Shown here one piece after another: positions 21,388 to 33,018 of a stretch of 64,000 nucleotides of DNA. The stretch comes from Calliphora vicina (Eukaryota > Arthropoda > Insecta > Diptera > Calliphoridae). Position numbers and translations under genes: made by a program. Numbering within the stretch: the stretch's first letter is position 1; the number at the start of each line of letters is the position of its first letter. The notes beneath the pieces were generated by a model. That model ran no database searches. It saw only the letters and a list, made by a program, of their open reading frames with translations, and was not told the DNA's origin. The stretch covers positions 103,632,358 through 103,696,357 of the forward strand of contig NC_088782.1 of the NCBI RefSeq assembly GCF_958450345.1. Direction: 5' to 3'.

Positions 21388-24222
21388 TATACCCAACACC
21401 ACCATAGTGGTGAGGCTATATTGGGTTAGTGCTGATGTTTGTAACGTGCAAAAATATTGTCCCAATACCCACCTTAAAGCATATCAATCTTCTCAGGATC
21501 ACATTCTGAGTCGATTAAGCGATGTCCGTCCGTCCGTCCGTCCATGTAAACCTTGTAATCAAACTACAGGTCGCAATTTCAAAGATGATTAAACAAAATT
21601 TGGTACAAACTCTTCTATTGCCCCAAGGACGAAGCCTATTGAATTTGGTTAGAATCGGTCCATTATTTCTCCTAGCCCCCATACGATTGCCCTATCTGAA
21701 AATTGTTAAGCTATCATAAATCTTCAAGTTATATAGATTAGGGTGGCCCTTAATAAACGAATGTTGGATTTTGGCCATTCTCACCCCCCAGTTTGGTGAA
21801 CATTAGTAAAAAAATCATCCTGAAAAAATTTTAGGTAAATCGGTTGGGGTTAAGACGTGCCGCAAGCCCTCTGAAGTTTTGAGATGCATTTACAAGGGGA
21901 AAAAATGCATTTTTTCAGTTTTTGTAAAAATTTTGCCATTAAAAAATTACTTTTGCAATTTAATTTTAAAGAATCGAAATGTGTACGTAATTGTCGTTCT
22001 AATGAGACATAAAAAGCAGAAATTGGTCAAAAAATGTTAAAGTTATTAAAAATTCGCCAGGCCATTAACGTGTCTCAGGCCACTATAACAAGAAATGTAG
22101 GAACAAAATTAACATATTTTGATAAATATTAAAATAAAAGCTCATTTTTACTTAAAATATGTCCATATATACTTTATATGAGTTTTTGTCTTCGTAGCAT
22201 ACCGCTAACCTATTCTTAGGTATGAACAAAAAAATAAAATTTTTTAACGGCAGTTTCAAAACTCCATTTTCAAATTTTTAAAAATTTTGTTAAACAAATT
22301 TCAGAATTTTTTGATCATCGCATTGGGATTTATTAAGAATATAATAGGGAATAAAAATGTGAAAAAATTATGAAAATACCTCTTATAGTTTTTCCGTACC
22401 TGCGATTTAAATTTTGAAATTTTCGAGAAAAACCAATTATTTGGCAATTTTTAGGCCAATGAGCTCTATTTCCTACTATTATGAATTTTAAGTAAAATCT
22501 ATTGATAATATTATAGTCCAGATAATTCTAAATATACTCTGAAACTTTTACTAAAATCGGAAAACGTTAACCCTTAAATCGTGAAGGTCAAAGGTCAAAT
22601 TTTTCAATATTTGGAATTTCTCTTGGAAAGATTTCGAAATGTTCGAAATGTTGTATATTTTTGGGCCGATTTTGATGAAATTTAACAAAAATATAACACA
22701 AAGCCTAGTATTTACAAAAACAGCAGAAAAATTAAAATTAACCCTATATAGCACTTGGTGTTAAAATGACCCCAAAACTTCTAAAACCATAAAAAAAATT
22801 ATGATTTTAAAAGTTTGGGGTAATTTTAACCCCAAGTGCCATTAAACGTTAATTTCCATTCTTGTGATGTTATTATAAACCCTAGAGTTTATGTTATATT
22901 TTCTTGAGTTTCATCAAAATCGGCCCAAAAATATACAACATTTCGAACATTTCGAAATCTTTCCAAGAGAAATTCCATGTATTGAAAAATTTTACCTTTG
23001 ACCTTCACGATTTAAGGGTTAAGGTTTTCCGATTTTAGTAAAAGTTTCAGAGTATATTTAGAATTATCTGGACTATAATATTATCAATAGATTTTACTTA
23101 AAATTCATAAGAGTAAGGAAATAGAGCTCATTAGCCTAAAAATTGCTAAATAATTGGTTTTTCTCGAAAATTTCAAAATTTAAATCACAGGTACAGAAAA
23201 ACTATAAGAGGTATTTTCATATTTTTTTCACATTTTTGTTCCCTATTATATTCTTAATAAATCCCAATGAGATGATCAAAAAATTCTGAAATTTGTTTAA
23301 CAAAATTTTTAAAAATTTGAAAATGGAGTTTTGAAACTGCCGTTAAAAAATTTTATTTTTTTGTTCATACCTAAGAATAGGTTAACGGTATCCTACGAAG
23401 ACAAAAACTCATATACAAGTAAATATGGACATATTTTAAGTAAAAATTAGCTTTTATTTTAATATTTCTCAAAATATGTTAATTTTGTTCCTAAATTTCT
23501 TGTTATAGTGGCCTGAGACACGTTAATGGCCTGGCGAATTTTTAATAACATTAACATTTTTTGACCGATTTCTGTTTTTTTATCTCATTAGAACGATAAT
23601 TACGTACACATTTCGATTCTTTTAAATTAAATTACAAAAGTAATTTTTTAATGGCAAAATTTTTACAAAAACTGAAAAAAATGCATTTTTTCCCCTTGTA
23701 AATGCATCTCAAAACTTCAGAGGGCTTGCGGCACGGCTTATCCGCAACCGATTTACCTAAAATTTTTTCAGGATGATTTTTTTACTAATGTTCACCAAAC
23801 TGGGGGGTGAGAATGACCAAAATCCAACTTTTGTTTATTAAGGGCCATCCTAATATAGATATCCAAAGAAAATTCAGCAGAAATAAGTTTTATAGCCGAA
23901 CTCGCCTCACCAAATTTTGTGATGATCGGTCATAGCTACCTCTCTTAGCATAAATCTCTTAAAAATGTTGGTATTCAAATAAAAATCAATAAAAATAATT
24001 TATTTATATACAAAAATCATGTCACTAAATTTTATAACGATCGGTCCATAATTAGTCATGGCTCCCATATAAAGCCCACTTCCGAAAATCATTTTAATTC
24101 AACACAAATAGGTTTTATATATACAGAAGTCATGTCACAGAATTTTATAGCGATTGGTGCGTAATTAGATTGGTGTAGGGTATCATATGGTCGGGCTTGA
24201 CCGACTACACTTTCTTACTTGT
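21388..24222. mobile_element. DINE-1/mini-me-like repeat split by a hAT element
   Basis: Begins TATACCCAACACCACCATAG and includes GATGTCCGTCCGTCCGTCC and CATGTAAACC at 21520-21550. It resumes after the hAT insertion and ends GTCGGGCTTGACCGACTACA then TTTCTTACTTGT at 24190-24222. The ACAAGTAAGAAAG end and the CCGTCCGTCC run are features of DINE-1/mini-me-type elements in flies, thought to be non-autonomous Helitrons (family assignment is inference). A fragment of the same family, reversed, is at 41365-41490. Confidence 0.6.
21739..23852. mobile_element. 2.1-kb palindromic hAT foldback element
   Basis: Ends TAGGGTGGCCCTTAATAAAC and TTATTAAGGGCCATCCTA; flanks ATATAGAT (21731-21738, 23853-23860) are a perfect 8-bp target duplication. 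Both arms, each about 1.05 kb, are nearly exact reverse complements through the whole element. They meet at about 22800 around GGCACTTGGGGT/ACCCCAAGTGCC-like sequence. No open frame. A related, more decayed single-arm copy is at 29957. A transcript across it would form a long double-stranded hairpin. Confidence 0.95.
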
Positions 24223-25174
24223 TTTAATTTAAGATCCAACTTTGAAAGACTTAAACAGTACAAAGGTCTGGATCAATAAAGTAAAATGTACAATTGATAA
24301 ATGTTAATTCCAATAAATTCGATCAAAATTTTGAAACAAAAATATGAACGAGGATTTGTTAAACTTTTCGCTCTTCTCTAATGAAAATCAAACGACCAAA
24401 AAACTGTTTTGTTTATTCTGAAGATACAAACTTTTATAATTTTATTCAGCTTGTAAAAATCGAAATTTATTACAGATATAAATAATAGACCTTTTTAACA
24501 TTTGTTTGTAACAGAGATGGTCAAATTTTACATCATGTAGATCATATTGCATTAAAACAGGGTGGTTACATGTTTAATTTCCTGAACCTCCTCTCTACAA
24601 TTTATTTTACCAATCAGACCATCAGTTTAAGAGATACATATTTATTGCCATTTTTACAATCATTGACCTCTAAAAACTTGATTATTCCCGAAGTGGTCAA
24701 CTTTGACAACCTGTAGCTCAACTAGTATTAAAACAGGATGGTTACAAGCTTAGGAGATATATATCTATTCTATTTTTTTTCGGTCGGCTGAATGTTAATT
24801 TCGAGTATCATTACGAATTAAAATAATTTTTATGAAAATTGAAGTAAATTTCACACATTTTATGTTAATGCATAATTTGTTTCAACTGAACGGAGAAATA
24901 TGATTGCTGTATTAATTTTATGAATACGAATATTAAATTTGGCTGCATGATGTGTAACATAGACTTGAGTAAGGTATTGTATTTATAATATAAAGTAAAT
25001 ATGACTGCTTTATATTTTACAAGCAGTTAAATGTACTTTTGCAGTATTTGTGTCTGTGAATATGTCTCTGTGTAAATATGTAAATATGTCACTGAATAAT
25101 GTTATTAGTTTTATAGTTTTTACATTTATTTCGTATTTTCGTGTATATGAGAATAAAAAAAATTTAAAACTTAC
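24223..25174. other. neto: neto intron with weak duplications
   Basis: Two diverged units share GTGGTCAA/ATGGTCAA, ATTAAAACAGGxTGGTTACA and GAGATATATATCTATT at about 24515-24650 and 24690-24765. A short TAAATATGT repeat is near 25065-25090. Otherwise unremarkable, down to the CUB exon donor. Confidence 0.45.
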
Positions 25175-25319
25175 TTGGATCTTTAACGGATGTTATAACC
25201 AATTTGAAACCATTCGCATCTGTACCCCAATTGTCTGTTACATATTTAAGTGTAACAAAATTGGTACGTGTCAATATTGAACTCACTGTTTGTTTTGTCT
25301 GACGACATGATATATCAAT
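25175..25319 (-). CDS. neto: neto exon, second half of a CUB domain
   Basis: Partial coding exon of 145 bp. Neto is a single-pass membrane protein that binds ionotropic glutamate receptors and helps cluster them at synapses. Visible: an acceptor (tttcatttacag) before ATT GAT ATA, and a consensus donor GTAAGT after GAT CCA A. The 48 residues run from IDISCRQTKQ through FVTLKYVTDNW to GFKLVITSVKDP. They match the C-terminal half of a CUB domain: a conserved Cys, an alternating hydrophobic beta strand, then the late GF(K/R)L strand. The exon enters in phase 0 and leaves one base, which fits the next exon. The first half of this CUB and all of CUB1 were not found; they must lie upstream, probably beyond 64000. 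A 7.4-kb intron separates it from the LDLa exon. The CUB call is firm; the name neto rests on the domain order with the next two exons. Confidence 0.85.
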
Positions 25320-25857
25320 CTGTAAATGAAATATAGAAAAGAAAAGAAAAGAGATCAGAAAGGTGAGAAAATACAATTTTTTTTATTTTTTTTTAATATA
25401 AAATATACGAGCTTGACATTTTTCACATGTGTACAAGAGAGTTGTAGGTATGAAAAGAATGTAATAAAGGTGTGCAAATATTGTAAGGTCTTGTTGCAAA
25501 AAAAAAAAATGTTGGATATGTATGTGCAAAATAGGATGGCTCTTATTTAAAATGCTGAAAATTGGAGCAAAGCCCTTTATAACTTGATACCAAAATAAAT
25601 CATAAACCATAGAATAAACGAATAGAACGGAAGGAGAGAGTAAAATATTACTCTCTTTTCACACATACGGGTAATACAAAAACAAAATACATGCAATACA
25701 TTCTCATGAATTAGGTTTCTGACAACAGAGTTAGGTTTTTGGCTCTCAGTTACCTATCTAGTTGTTGTCTATGTCATAAACATTTAATTTGTTTCTTTTA
25801 AACGAAATTTCAAAAAAATAATAAAATAAATGAGGATTAAAAATGCAAACTTTTATT

Positions 25858-25978
25858 GTTGTACCCTTTATGGGTTAATGTGGGGACAGAATTGAAATTG
25901 CCGGATTTCGATGAAATTTTGTTTTTGATCACAAATTTCTTAAAAATACATTTCGTAGCTTATTTTCTAATATAAAAT
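25858..25978. mobile_element. half copy of the 44869-45598 inverted-repeat family
   Basis: GTTGTACCCTTTATGGGTT, GGGGACAGAATTGAAATTGC, then CACAAATTTCTTAAAAATAC and ATTTCGTAGC match the left arm of the element at 44869. Only one arm is present, in the intron upstream of the CUB exon. Confidence 0.55.
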
Positions 25979-26114
25979 GAACCCTTTAATTAATTTTTTC
26001 TGTAGAAGAGATGAGTTCTGGATGAAAAATGTGTAATACGTAAAAATCTTCGGGTTTTCCCTTATTTCATGAGAACTCATTCCATTGTAGTACCGATAGA
26101 CGCAGCCCATATTG

Positions 26115-27360
26115 CGTCGCACAGTGTTTTTTTTTGGAAATAATTCGGTATCTTGGTAACTATTGCAGATATTATTACGAAATTTCACATGGTTTGAGCT
26201 GAGGTATTTTCAAGTTGATTTATGTTTGTTCAGCTTCCTAGCGATAATGGCGGCCAGTGCGTAGCCCCTCAAAGTTGGTCACCTCGTGACTCAATTTTTT
26301 TAAAAAAAATCGCCAAAAATCCACTTATGATTCGAATGAGCTGAAATTCTAAATATAAATAGTCCTACGCTTAGTATAGGTTATCTCTATTAGTTGAAGA
26401 GATATTCAGGTTTATTGATTTATTTTTTTTTAATTTTGTTCGGACGTTTTATGGTTTTTTAGATATGGCGGGCCTATGGAGGGTCGAAATTTATTTTTAA
26501 AACATCAGCTATATTGGTGATAAAATTCTAAATAAAATGAAAAACCTGTTAACAGTTATCTGTTCCCTATAAAAAGTTATACGCATCCAAATTTGGAATT
26601 TGTAAAAAGGGCCGTATTTTTTAAGTTTTTTTCCCAAAAAAGCCCATATATTTTTTCTTTTGTAGAAAAAAAATTCTTCGGGACTATATAGAATTTGTAT
26701 ATGATCCAGAAAGATAACTTAATGCAAAAGCGTGTAAAGAAAAATTTGGATCACTTAAGCGGACATATCACCCCCCAAACTTATCCAAACTTGGACAATT
26801 TAAAAAAAAAATTCGGTTTGAGTAAAAAATTCTAAAAAGGCAAAGCACTGATCCACGAAAGTGCTCCATATTTATATAACCCCATATGTTTCTTAAATAC
26901 TTACTAAGTGTTTTTATTATCACGCGGTAAATAACGTCACAGTAGGTAATTTTCTAAAAAAACTCAGTTTTTGGAACACATTTTCCCCGTTTTAGAAATT
27001 TCGGTATTTAATAATAAAAAATGTCAAAAATTCTAATGCCATTGATTTAAGGACATTTGGGTCTATATTGGTTTTAAATTTTGTTATGATATCTTTAATT
27101 GTTAAAATTTTACATTAAGTCAAATTTTATATTTTTATTTGTGGAAAATCACCATATTATAATTTTTTTAGTTTTTAAGGAAAATGAAGTCCCAAAATTT
27201 TATAAAATTAATTAGTTTTGCTAAATTATTAATCCTCAAGTCATAGTGTCTTCAACAATATCAAATACTTATATAAAAGGCCTTTATTTACTCCTCAGAA
27301 GTTCAACAAACCTTGCCCTTTTTGACAAATTTGTACGATTTTTCATATAATGCGTACAAA
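26115..27360. mobile_element. foldback element, second copy, opposite orientation
   Basis: Starts CACAGTGTTTTTTTTTGGA then AATAATTCGGTATC, and runs through GGCCAGTGCGTAGCCCC, TTATCTCTATTAG, ATATGGCGGGCCTATGGAGG, GCGGACATATCACCCCCC and ACTCCTCAGAAGTTCAACA. It is the reverse complement of roughly 14145-15410 of the first copy, with a decayed far end and no second full arm. It lies upstream of the CUB exon; the first copy lies downstream of the LDLa exon. Confidence 0.75.
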
Positions 27361-28504
27361 ATGTTACTAACATACTGACTTAACAGAAATTTTGGTGTGT
27401 CAACATGCAACACTGAGTCCTGAAAGCGATCAATTATGGAAATCATTCATATTTTGTCCCATTGTCCCAATCTCCGACAGGTTTGTCTATAACTAAATGA
27501 ATATGATTGACAAATGTTGCTGTCATATGCAAAATAATAGATAGGGTTGGAAGTTTGACATAGAAGGTAGTCAAGGAATAAAATTGCAACCTCTAAACAT
27601 AGAATGAATACATAGAAAGGAAGGAGAGAGAAATGGCAGTAAAAATTTAAACTCTTTTGATACAATAACTATATAACATGGCAATATATTCTCATTAATT
27701 AGGTATTTTACAACCTACTTAGGTTTTTGGCTCTTAGATATTTATCTGGTTGTCATCTATGACTCTAAACATTAACCAATTGCAATCAAATTTTCAGTAT
27801 TTGGTTCAGCCTAATATGCAGTTGTATGTTTGTAAAAGTAGGTTGTACGTTTGTATCGCATTTATATTAAAAAAGGTGGTGTGATTTAATATATTTTATT
27901 GTAGAATATATTGGATAAACTTTTTCAGTTCGTGACAGTTTTTGAATGGAAATGCATTTTAATATCTTTAAAGTTTAATACATTTTTTTTATAATTTAAA
28001 ACATCATAACTAAAGTAAATAATAAAAATAATAATCGTCAATCAAAAATATACAATTTGAATACCATCCTTCATTTATTCCAAATGACTCAAAAACAAAG
28101 GTTCGAAAGGATTAATCTTAATTCAATTTTCAAAATCACATTAACTATTCCATTAAAGCATTTAGCACGAGTTAAATCGTTGTCTTAATTCGTATTGAAT
28201 TAATTCCTTTAAGAATTCATTCTTAATCATTTAAGTTTTCTTTAATTTAAATCCATTACAAAATAGCTTTAAAATTGTATTACAAATAGGCTTTAGACAA
28301 TTTTTTTCAAGTCGTTTTGTAAATGGATACATGCAAAACAAAAAAATAATTTATTAGATTTGAATGAATTCTGTTATGAATTAATTAAAGAATTAATGAA
28401 TTCTATTTAAATAATGAAGATATAATGACACTAAATAATTAGATTTTGGGAATAATTCTTTAAGAATTTTTAATTCCAAATTAAGTTCAAATTGAATTTA
28501 TTAT
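27361..28504. other. AT-rich intron stretch
   Basis: Phrases at 27540-27760 resemble 25560-25790 (AAGGAGAGAG, TATTCTCAT, AATTAGGTxTxTxACAAC, GGTTTTTGGCTCT), so about 200 bp are duplicated on either side of the second foldback copy. 28080-28480 holds many TTAATTC/GAATTAA words and nothing else. Confidence 0.5.
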
Positions 28505-29600
28505 ACGAGTCCAAAAATAATCGATTTCATATTTGAAAATTTTGAATTTTTGTATTTTTTGGGGCGAAAAACTGCTATTGCTATTTGCGTTTTAGAAAAA
28601 AGTTTCTTAAAATTTATCACTCTCCCATCTTTGTTTAGTCTATGTGCCACAATTATTTCTAATTATTTTTGTGTAACACACATTCTTTGAGAGCAATTTT
28701 CACTGTGATAAATTCCCCATACAAAGTTCAATTTCAATCCACAGCAGTCCTCCTTTTTCCGTCATAACAAAACACAAATATCTACTCTTTTGTGCTGTGG
28801 ATTATAGGACGATGTCATCGTAAAAAAAGGTTATAAAAATTATTATTTTTAAACCGCAAAAAGATGACTAAATGATAATCGTAAATAGGGCCAAAATGTA
28901 AATGTCATAAAAATTCAGAAAAAAAAACAACTCAACAAAAAAGAGAACAAAGCAAATGACACACATACACAGTATTTGAAATTATGTGGTCATAATAACA
29001 AACACACACATGCAAACATACAAAACAATAACAAAATGTATGTGTGTGAGACTGCACAGTGGGGCAGTGGTAAACCAAATATTTTGAAAATAAATCTGCC
29101 ATTACCATCTAACTGATCCGATTAAAATAAAATTTCACTTAGGCGTTGCATAAAAGTATTCGAGATTAAGTTTTGACGACGGACCCAACCTATCAAGAGC
29201 GGCTCAGTGGGGTCTCAAATTTGAGCACCTCAGATATGGCAAATTTTTAAAATTTTGCTAATTTTTTATGGTTCGTTTAAGATCAATGATTTTAATATAT
29301 TTTGAAAGAGCGCTATCAAAGCATTTCTTTATCTATTTATCTTTTATAGTTAGCGATTTTTTAAACCTTGGCCCTATTTTCCATAATATTGGACCAGTTA
29401 TTGTCTGCTTTTCTTGCATTTTTGTCTGCTAGTTTAAAAATAAATAGAACATTCATATGAAGAAAGTTTCAAAGCAACATCTTTTATGAGTCCAAAAATA
29501 ATCGATTTCAAATTTGAAAATTTTGAATTTTCGAATGTTTTGGGGCGAAAAACTGCTATTGCTATTTGCATTTTAGAAAAAAGTTTCTTAATGAACCTAT
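28505..29600. repeat. pair of 115-bp direct repeats about 980 bp apart
   Basis: GAGTCCAAAAATAATCGATT, TTTGGGGCGAAAAACTGC, then TATTGCTATTTGC and AAAAGTTTCTTAA occur at 28508-28620 and again at 29487-29600, about 95% identical. The CACAGTG-type end at 29056 lies between. A segmental duplication, or the ends of an uncharacterised element. Confidence 0.7.
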
Positions 29601-29637
29601 AATGTTTGTATGACTTAAATGCGATTTTGTCAAATGT

Positions 29638-29889
29638 TTAGGTTTTATTTTTGAAACATTTGTACCATATAAATTTATTCAACATATGGAGCCAAAAGAA
29701 TTGCTCATCTTTTGAGGCCAATAACGAATCAAGCCAATATCGGATACTCTGTTTCAAAGTGGGTGTGGGATGAATCTTGGTGCTTAGAAGAATTTGAAAT
29801 TGCTCTTGTTGAATTCGGCAACAACCTTCTTGGAGTAATGCCTCCAAATCATGGTCTACAAACATTTTTGTCTGGCCTTTTCGAAGCAA
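29638..29889 (-). pseudogene. internally deleted mariner transposase
   Basis: The minus frame reads VDHDLEALLQEGCCRIQQE, which matches the helix-turn-helix region of mariner transposases (LEALLDEDxCQTQEE). About 25 codons later it jumps to IRYWLDSLLASKDEQFF, the extreme C terminus. The whole catalytic domain between (the D,D34D region) is missing. Typical of internally deleted, non-autonomous mariner copies. Confidence 0.7.
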
Positions 29890-29956
29890 AAAAAAATATG
29901 TTTTTTACCCTATAATGTTCAATAACTAAGTGAGAATAAATGACAGACATGTACCC

Positions 29957-31425
29957 TAGGGTGGACCTTAATAAACAAAAGCTGGAATTTGGCCAGTATC
30001 ACCCCACAGTTTGGTGAACATTGGTAAAAAAATCATTCTGAAAAATTTTTAGGTAAATCGGTTTGGGTTAAGACGTACCGCAAGCCCTCTGAAGTTTTGA
30101 GATGCAGTTATAAGGAGAAAAATGCAATTTTATCAGTTTTTGTAAAAATTTTGTCATTAAAAAAATACTTTTGCAATTTAATTTAAATGAATAGAAATGT
30201 GTACATAATTGTCGTTCTAATGAGACATTAAAAACAGAAATTGGTTAAAAAACTTTTAAATTATTCAAAATTCCCTAGGCCATTAGCTTGTCTCAGGCCG
30301 CTAGAACAAGAAATGTAGGAGCAAAATTAACATATTTTGATAAATCTAAAAATAAAAGCTAATTTTAACTTAAAATATGTTCATATTTACTTGTATGTGA
30401 GTTTTGTTCTTCGTAGGATACCGTTAACCTATTCACAGGTATGACAAAAAAAAAACATTTTTTTTAAAGGCAGTTTCAAAACACCATTTTCAAATTTTTA
30501 AAAATTTTGTTAAACAAATTTCAGAATTTTTTGTTTATCTCATTTGGGATTTGTTGAGAATATAATAGGGAATCAAAATATCTCCTATAGTTTTCCCGTA
30601 CCTACTAAAGTTAGAAATCGTGAAGGTCAAAGTTCAAATTTTTCAATATTTGGAATTACTAATGGAAAGACAGCGAAATGTTATATATTTTCGGGCCGAT
30701 TTTGATGAAACTTAAGATAAATATAACATAAAGTCTAGTATTTATAACAGAGATCGAAAATAACTCATCCATATACCGAAAAACCCTAATTGTGATTTAT
30801 ATTTTTTTGATAAAAATAAATCACTGAAAATAACAGTTATAAAATGATTTTTATTTAAATGGTTTGGTATGACCTTTATTCGTTTTTATTGTTTTTTAAT
30901 GGTTTGGTGAGAGATAAACAATTCATTTGTTCTTGTTCTTAATAACTGTTACTTTCACTTTTATTTACACACAGTAACATATTATTAGTAATTTTTAACA
31001 AATTATGGAAATAATATGATAAGTATGAAGTCTGAGTAACAGAAATGAGATTTTTTTTTAAATTGTTATTAATCTTTTGATAAGTTTTATATATTTAAGG
31101 GTTGATTTGCATCAAATGCATTTTTACGATTTATTTCATGTTCGCAAATAAAAGTCACAAGCTGACCTTTACGAAAAAAATAAATTATAAATCACTCATC
31201 CAGATTATTTGTGTTTGTTTCTTTTCTGTTTCTCTCAACCCCAAACCTAAAATGTTCTCGAATAAATCACTCTCTCAGTGATATATCACAAAAAATTATT
31301 TTTAAATGGCTGCGAATGAGAATTTACCATTCAAATGAAAGTGAAGCCGTTATTTTCGGTGTCTTATTTATAATAACTGCACAAAAATAGTAATTAACCC
31401 TTAATGGCACTTGGGGTTAAAATGA
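29957..31425. mobile_element. second hAT foldback copy, one arm, interrupted
   Basis: Starts TAGGGTGGACCTTAATAAAC and follows the 21739 element through AGGTAAATCGGTTTGGGTTA, GCAAGCCCTCTGAAG and the centre motif AATGGCACTTGGGGTTAAAA at 31403-31422, where it stops. The second arm is absent. Split at 30748-31365 by another element. Confidence 0.8.
30748..31365. mobile_element. hAT-type MITE, 618 bp, nested in a hAT copy
   Basis: Ends CAGAGATCGAAAATAAC and GTTATTTTCGGTGTCTT are imperfect inverted repeats. The flanks ATTTATAA (30740-30747 and 31366-31373) are a perfect 8-bp duplication. Removing the insert rejoins the host hAT arm (compare 22695-22745). The interior has ACAGTTAT/ATAACTGTT words like the 15548 element. 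No open frame. Confidence 0.88.
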
Positions 31426-31615
31426 CACTCAACTATCAACACTTTTTCAAATTTTACAGGAGAGACAAGTGTTGTGGATACAACTATGATTTTCTTTCTT
31501 CAAAAAAGTCGTTATTTTTAAAAATAGAAAGCTAAACATTTGTGAAGACGTGTGCCTTGATGCGCCATTAGAAAGTCAATTTATACCAAAATATTTTCGG
31601 GAATTTTAGCAAAAA

Positions 31616-32968
31616 ACAAGTAAGAGAGCTATATTCGGCTGAGCCAAATTATACTTTAAAATAAAAATTTTAAATATTGTCGAAATTGTTTTTTAATTTT
31701 TTTTTTAATTTTTTTTTTTTTTAAATTTTATAATTTTTTTTTAATTTAAAAAAAATTTTTTTTTAGTTTTTAAATTTGTTTTTATTTTAATATTTAGTGA
31801 AAAAAACTTTTGGTGAAAAAAAAAATTCGGGTTAAAAAATATTTTTTCTGATTTTGAACTTGCTTGTCTTTGAAATATCTATCATTAGATATCCATATTG
31901 TCTATAATAATTATTTAGTAATCCAGATATGGGTCAAAAATAGGTCAAAAATCGAGGTTGTCCTGGTTTTTTTTTCTTATATCTCAGCCATTTGTGGACC
32001 GATATTCTCGATATCTCGATATTTAAATAGCAACCGAGCCGGAAGAATTTCGGAGATATTGATGTATCATTCGTGTATGTAAGTTATTTTGGGGCTTCAG
32101 AAAGTTGATTTCAACACACAGACGGACAGAGGGACATGGCTATATCGACTCCGCTATCTATAACGATTCAGAAACTTATATATACCCTTGCCACTCATGG
32201 TGAAGGGTATAAAAAAAACAATTACATAATTATGTTTGTCTCTGATGATATGTAAACTGAAATTATCAAACTGGTAATGATATAAAATCGATTGCTCTTT
32301 TTTATACCATTCGCCATGTATAAAAAAGTTTGTCATTCCGATTGTAATTTCTACATTATTCATTTGCGACCCCACAAAGTATATATATTCTGGATCGTTA
32401 TAGATAGCCAAGTCGATATAGCCATGTCCGTCTGTCCGTCTGTATGTTGAAATCATCTTTCCGTAGCCCCCAAATAACTTGCATACATGATTCTTATATC
32501 AATATATCGGGAATTCTTCCGGTTCGGTTGCTATTTAAAATCGACAAAATCGGCCCACAAATGGCTGAGATATAAGGAAAAAACCGAGACAACCACGATT
32601 TTTGCCCTATTATTGATCTATATCTGGATTACTAAGTCATTAATATAGATAATATATATCTAATGATAGATATTTCAAAATCCATTGCAACAATGTATAT
32701 AAGGCAATAGTAGGTTGGACCTACAATGGGTCAAAATCGGGAAAAATATTTTTAGCCCGAATTTTTTTTCATCAAACTATTTTTTTTGGTCATAAATTCT
32801 TTTACCAAAAATTTTTTTTTTTAAATTAAAACAAATTTTAAAAAAATTAAAAAAAAAAATTAAATAAAATTTTTTTTTAAAAAATATATTTAAAAAAACT
32901 ATTTTTAAGTATAATTTGGTGAATTGTATATGAGATTTGGCACAGCCGAATATAGCTCTCTTACTTGT
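31616..32968. mobile_element. long palindromic DINE-1-like element
   Basis: Starts ACAAGTAAGAGAGCTATATT and ends AATATAGCTCTCTTACTTGT; the two arms, each about 600 bp, are reverse complements. Both carry the ATGTCCGTCTGTCCGTCTG type of motif (right arm 32425-32445; reversed and diverged in the left near 32120), CGGAAGAATTTC and ATCTATCATTAGATATCC. Joined copies of one family head to head. Related fragments: 13270-13745 and 51190-51450. Confidence 0.75.
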
Positions 32969-32988
32969 TCAAGTTATGCTGTGTAGGC

Positions 32989-33018
32989 AGAGGGACCATG
33001 GTGGCGCATGGTCCCTCT
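32989..33018. other. perfect 12-bp stem hairpin
   Basis: AGAGGGACCATG, the 6-base loop GTGGCG, then CATGGTCCCTCT. GC-rich in an AT-rich setting, 20 bp beyond the palindromic element. Too short for an animal pre-miRNA. Possibly the hairpin end of a transposon. Confidence 0.6.
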
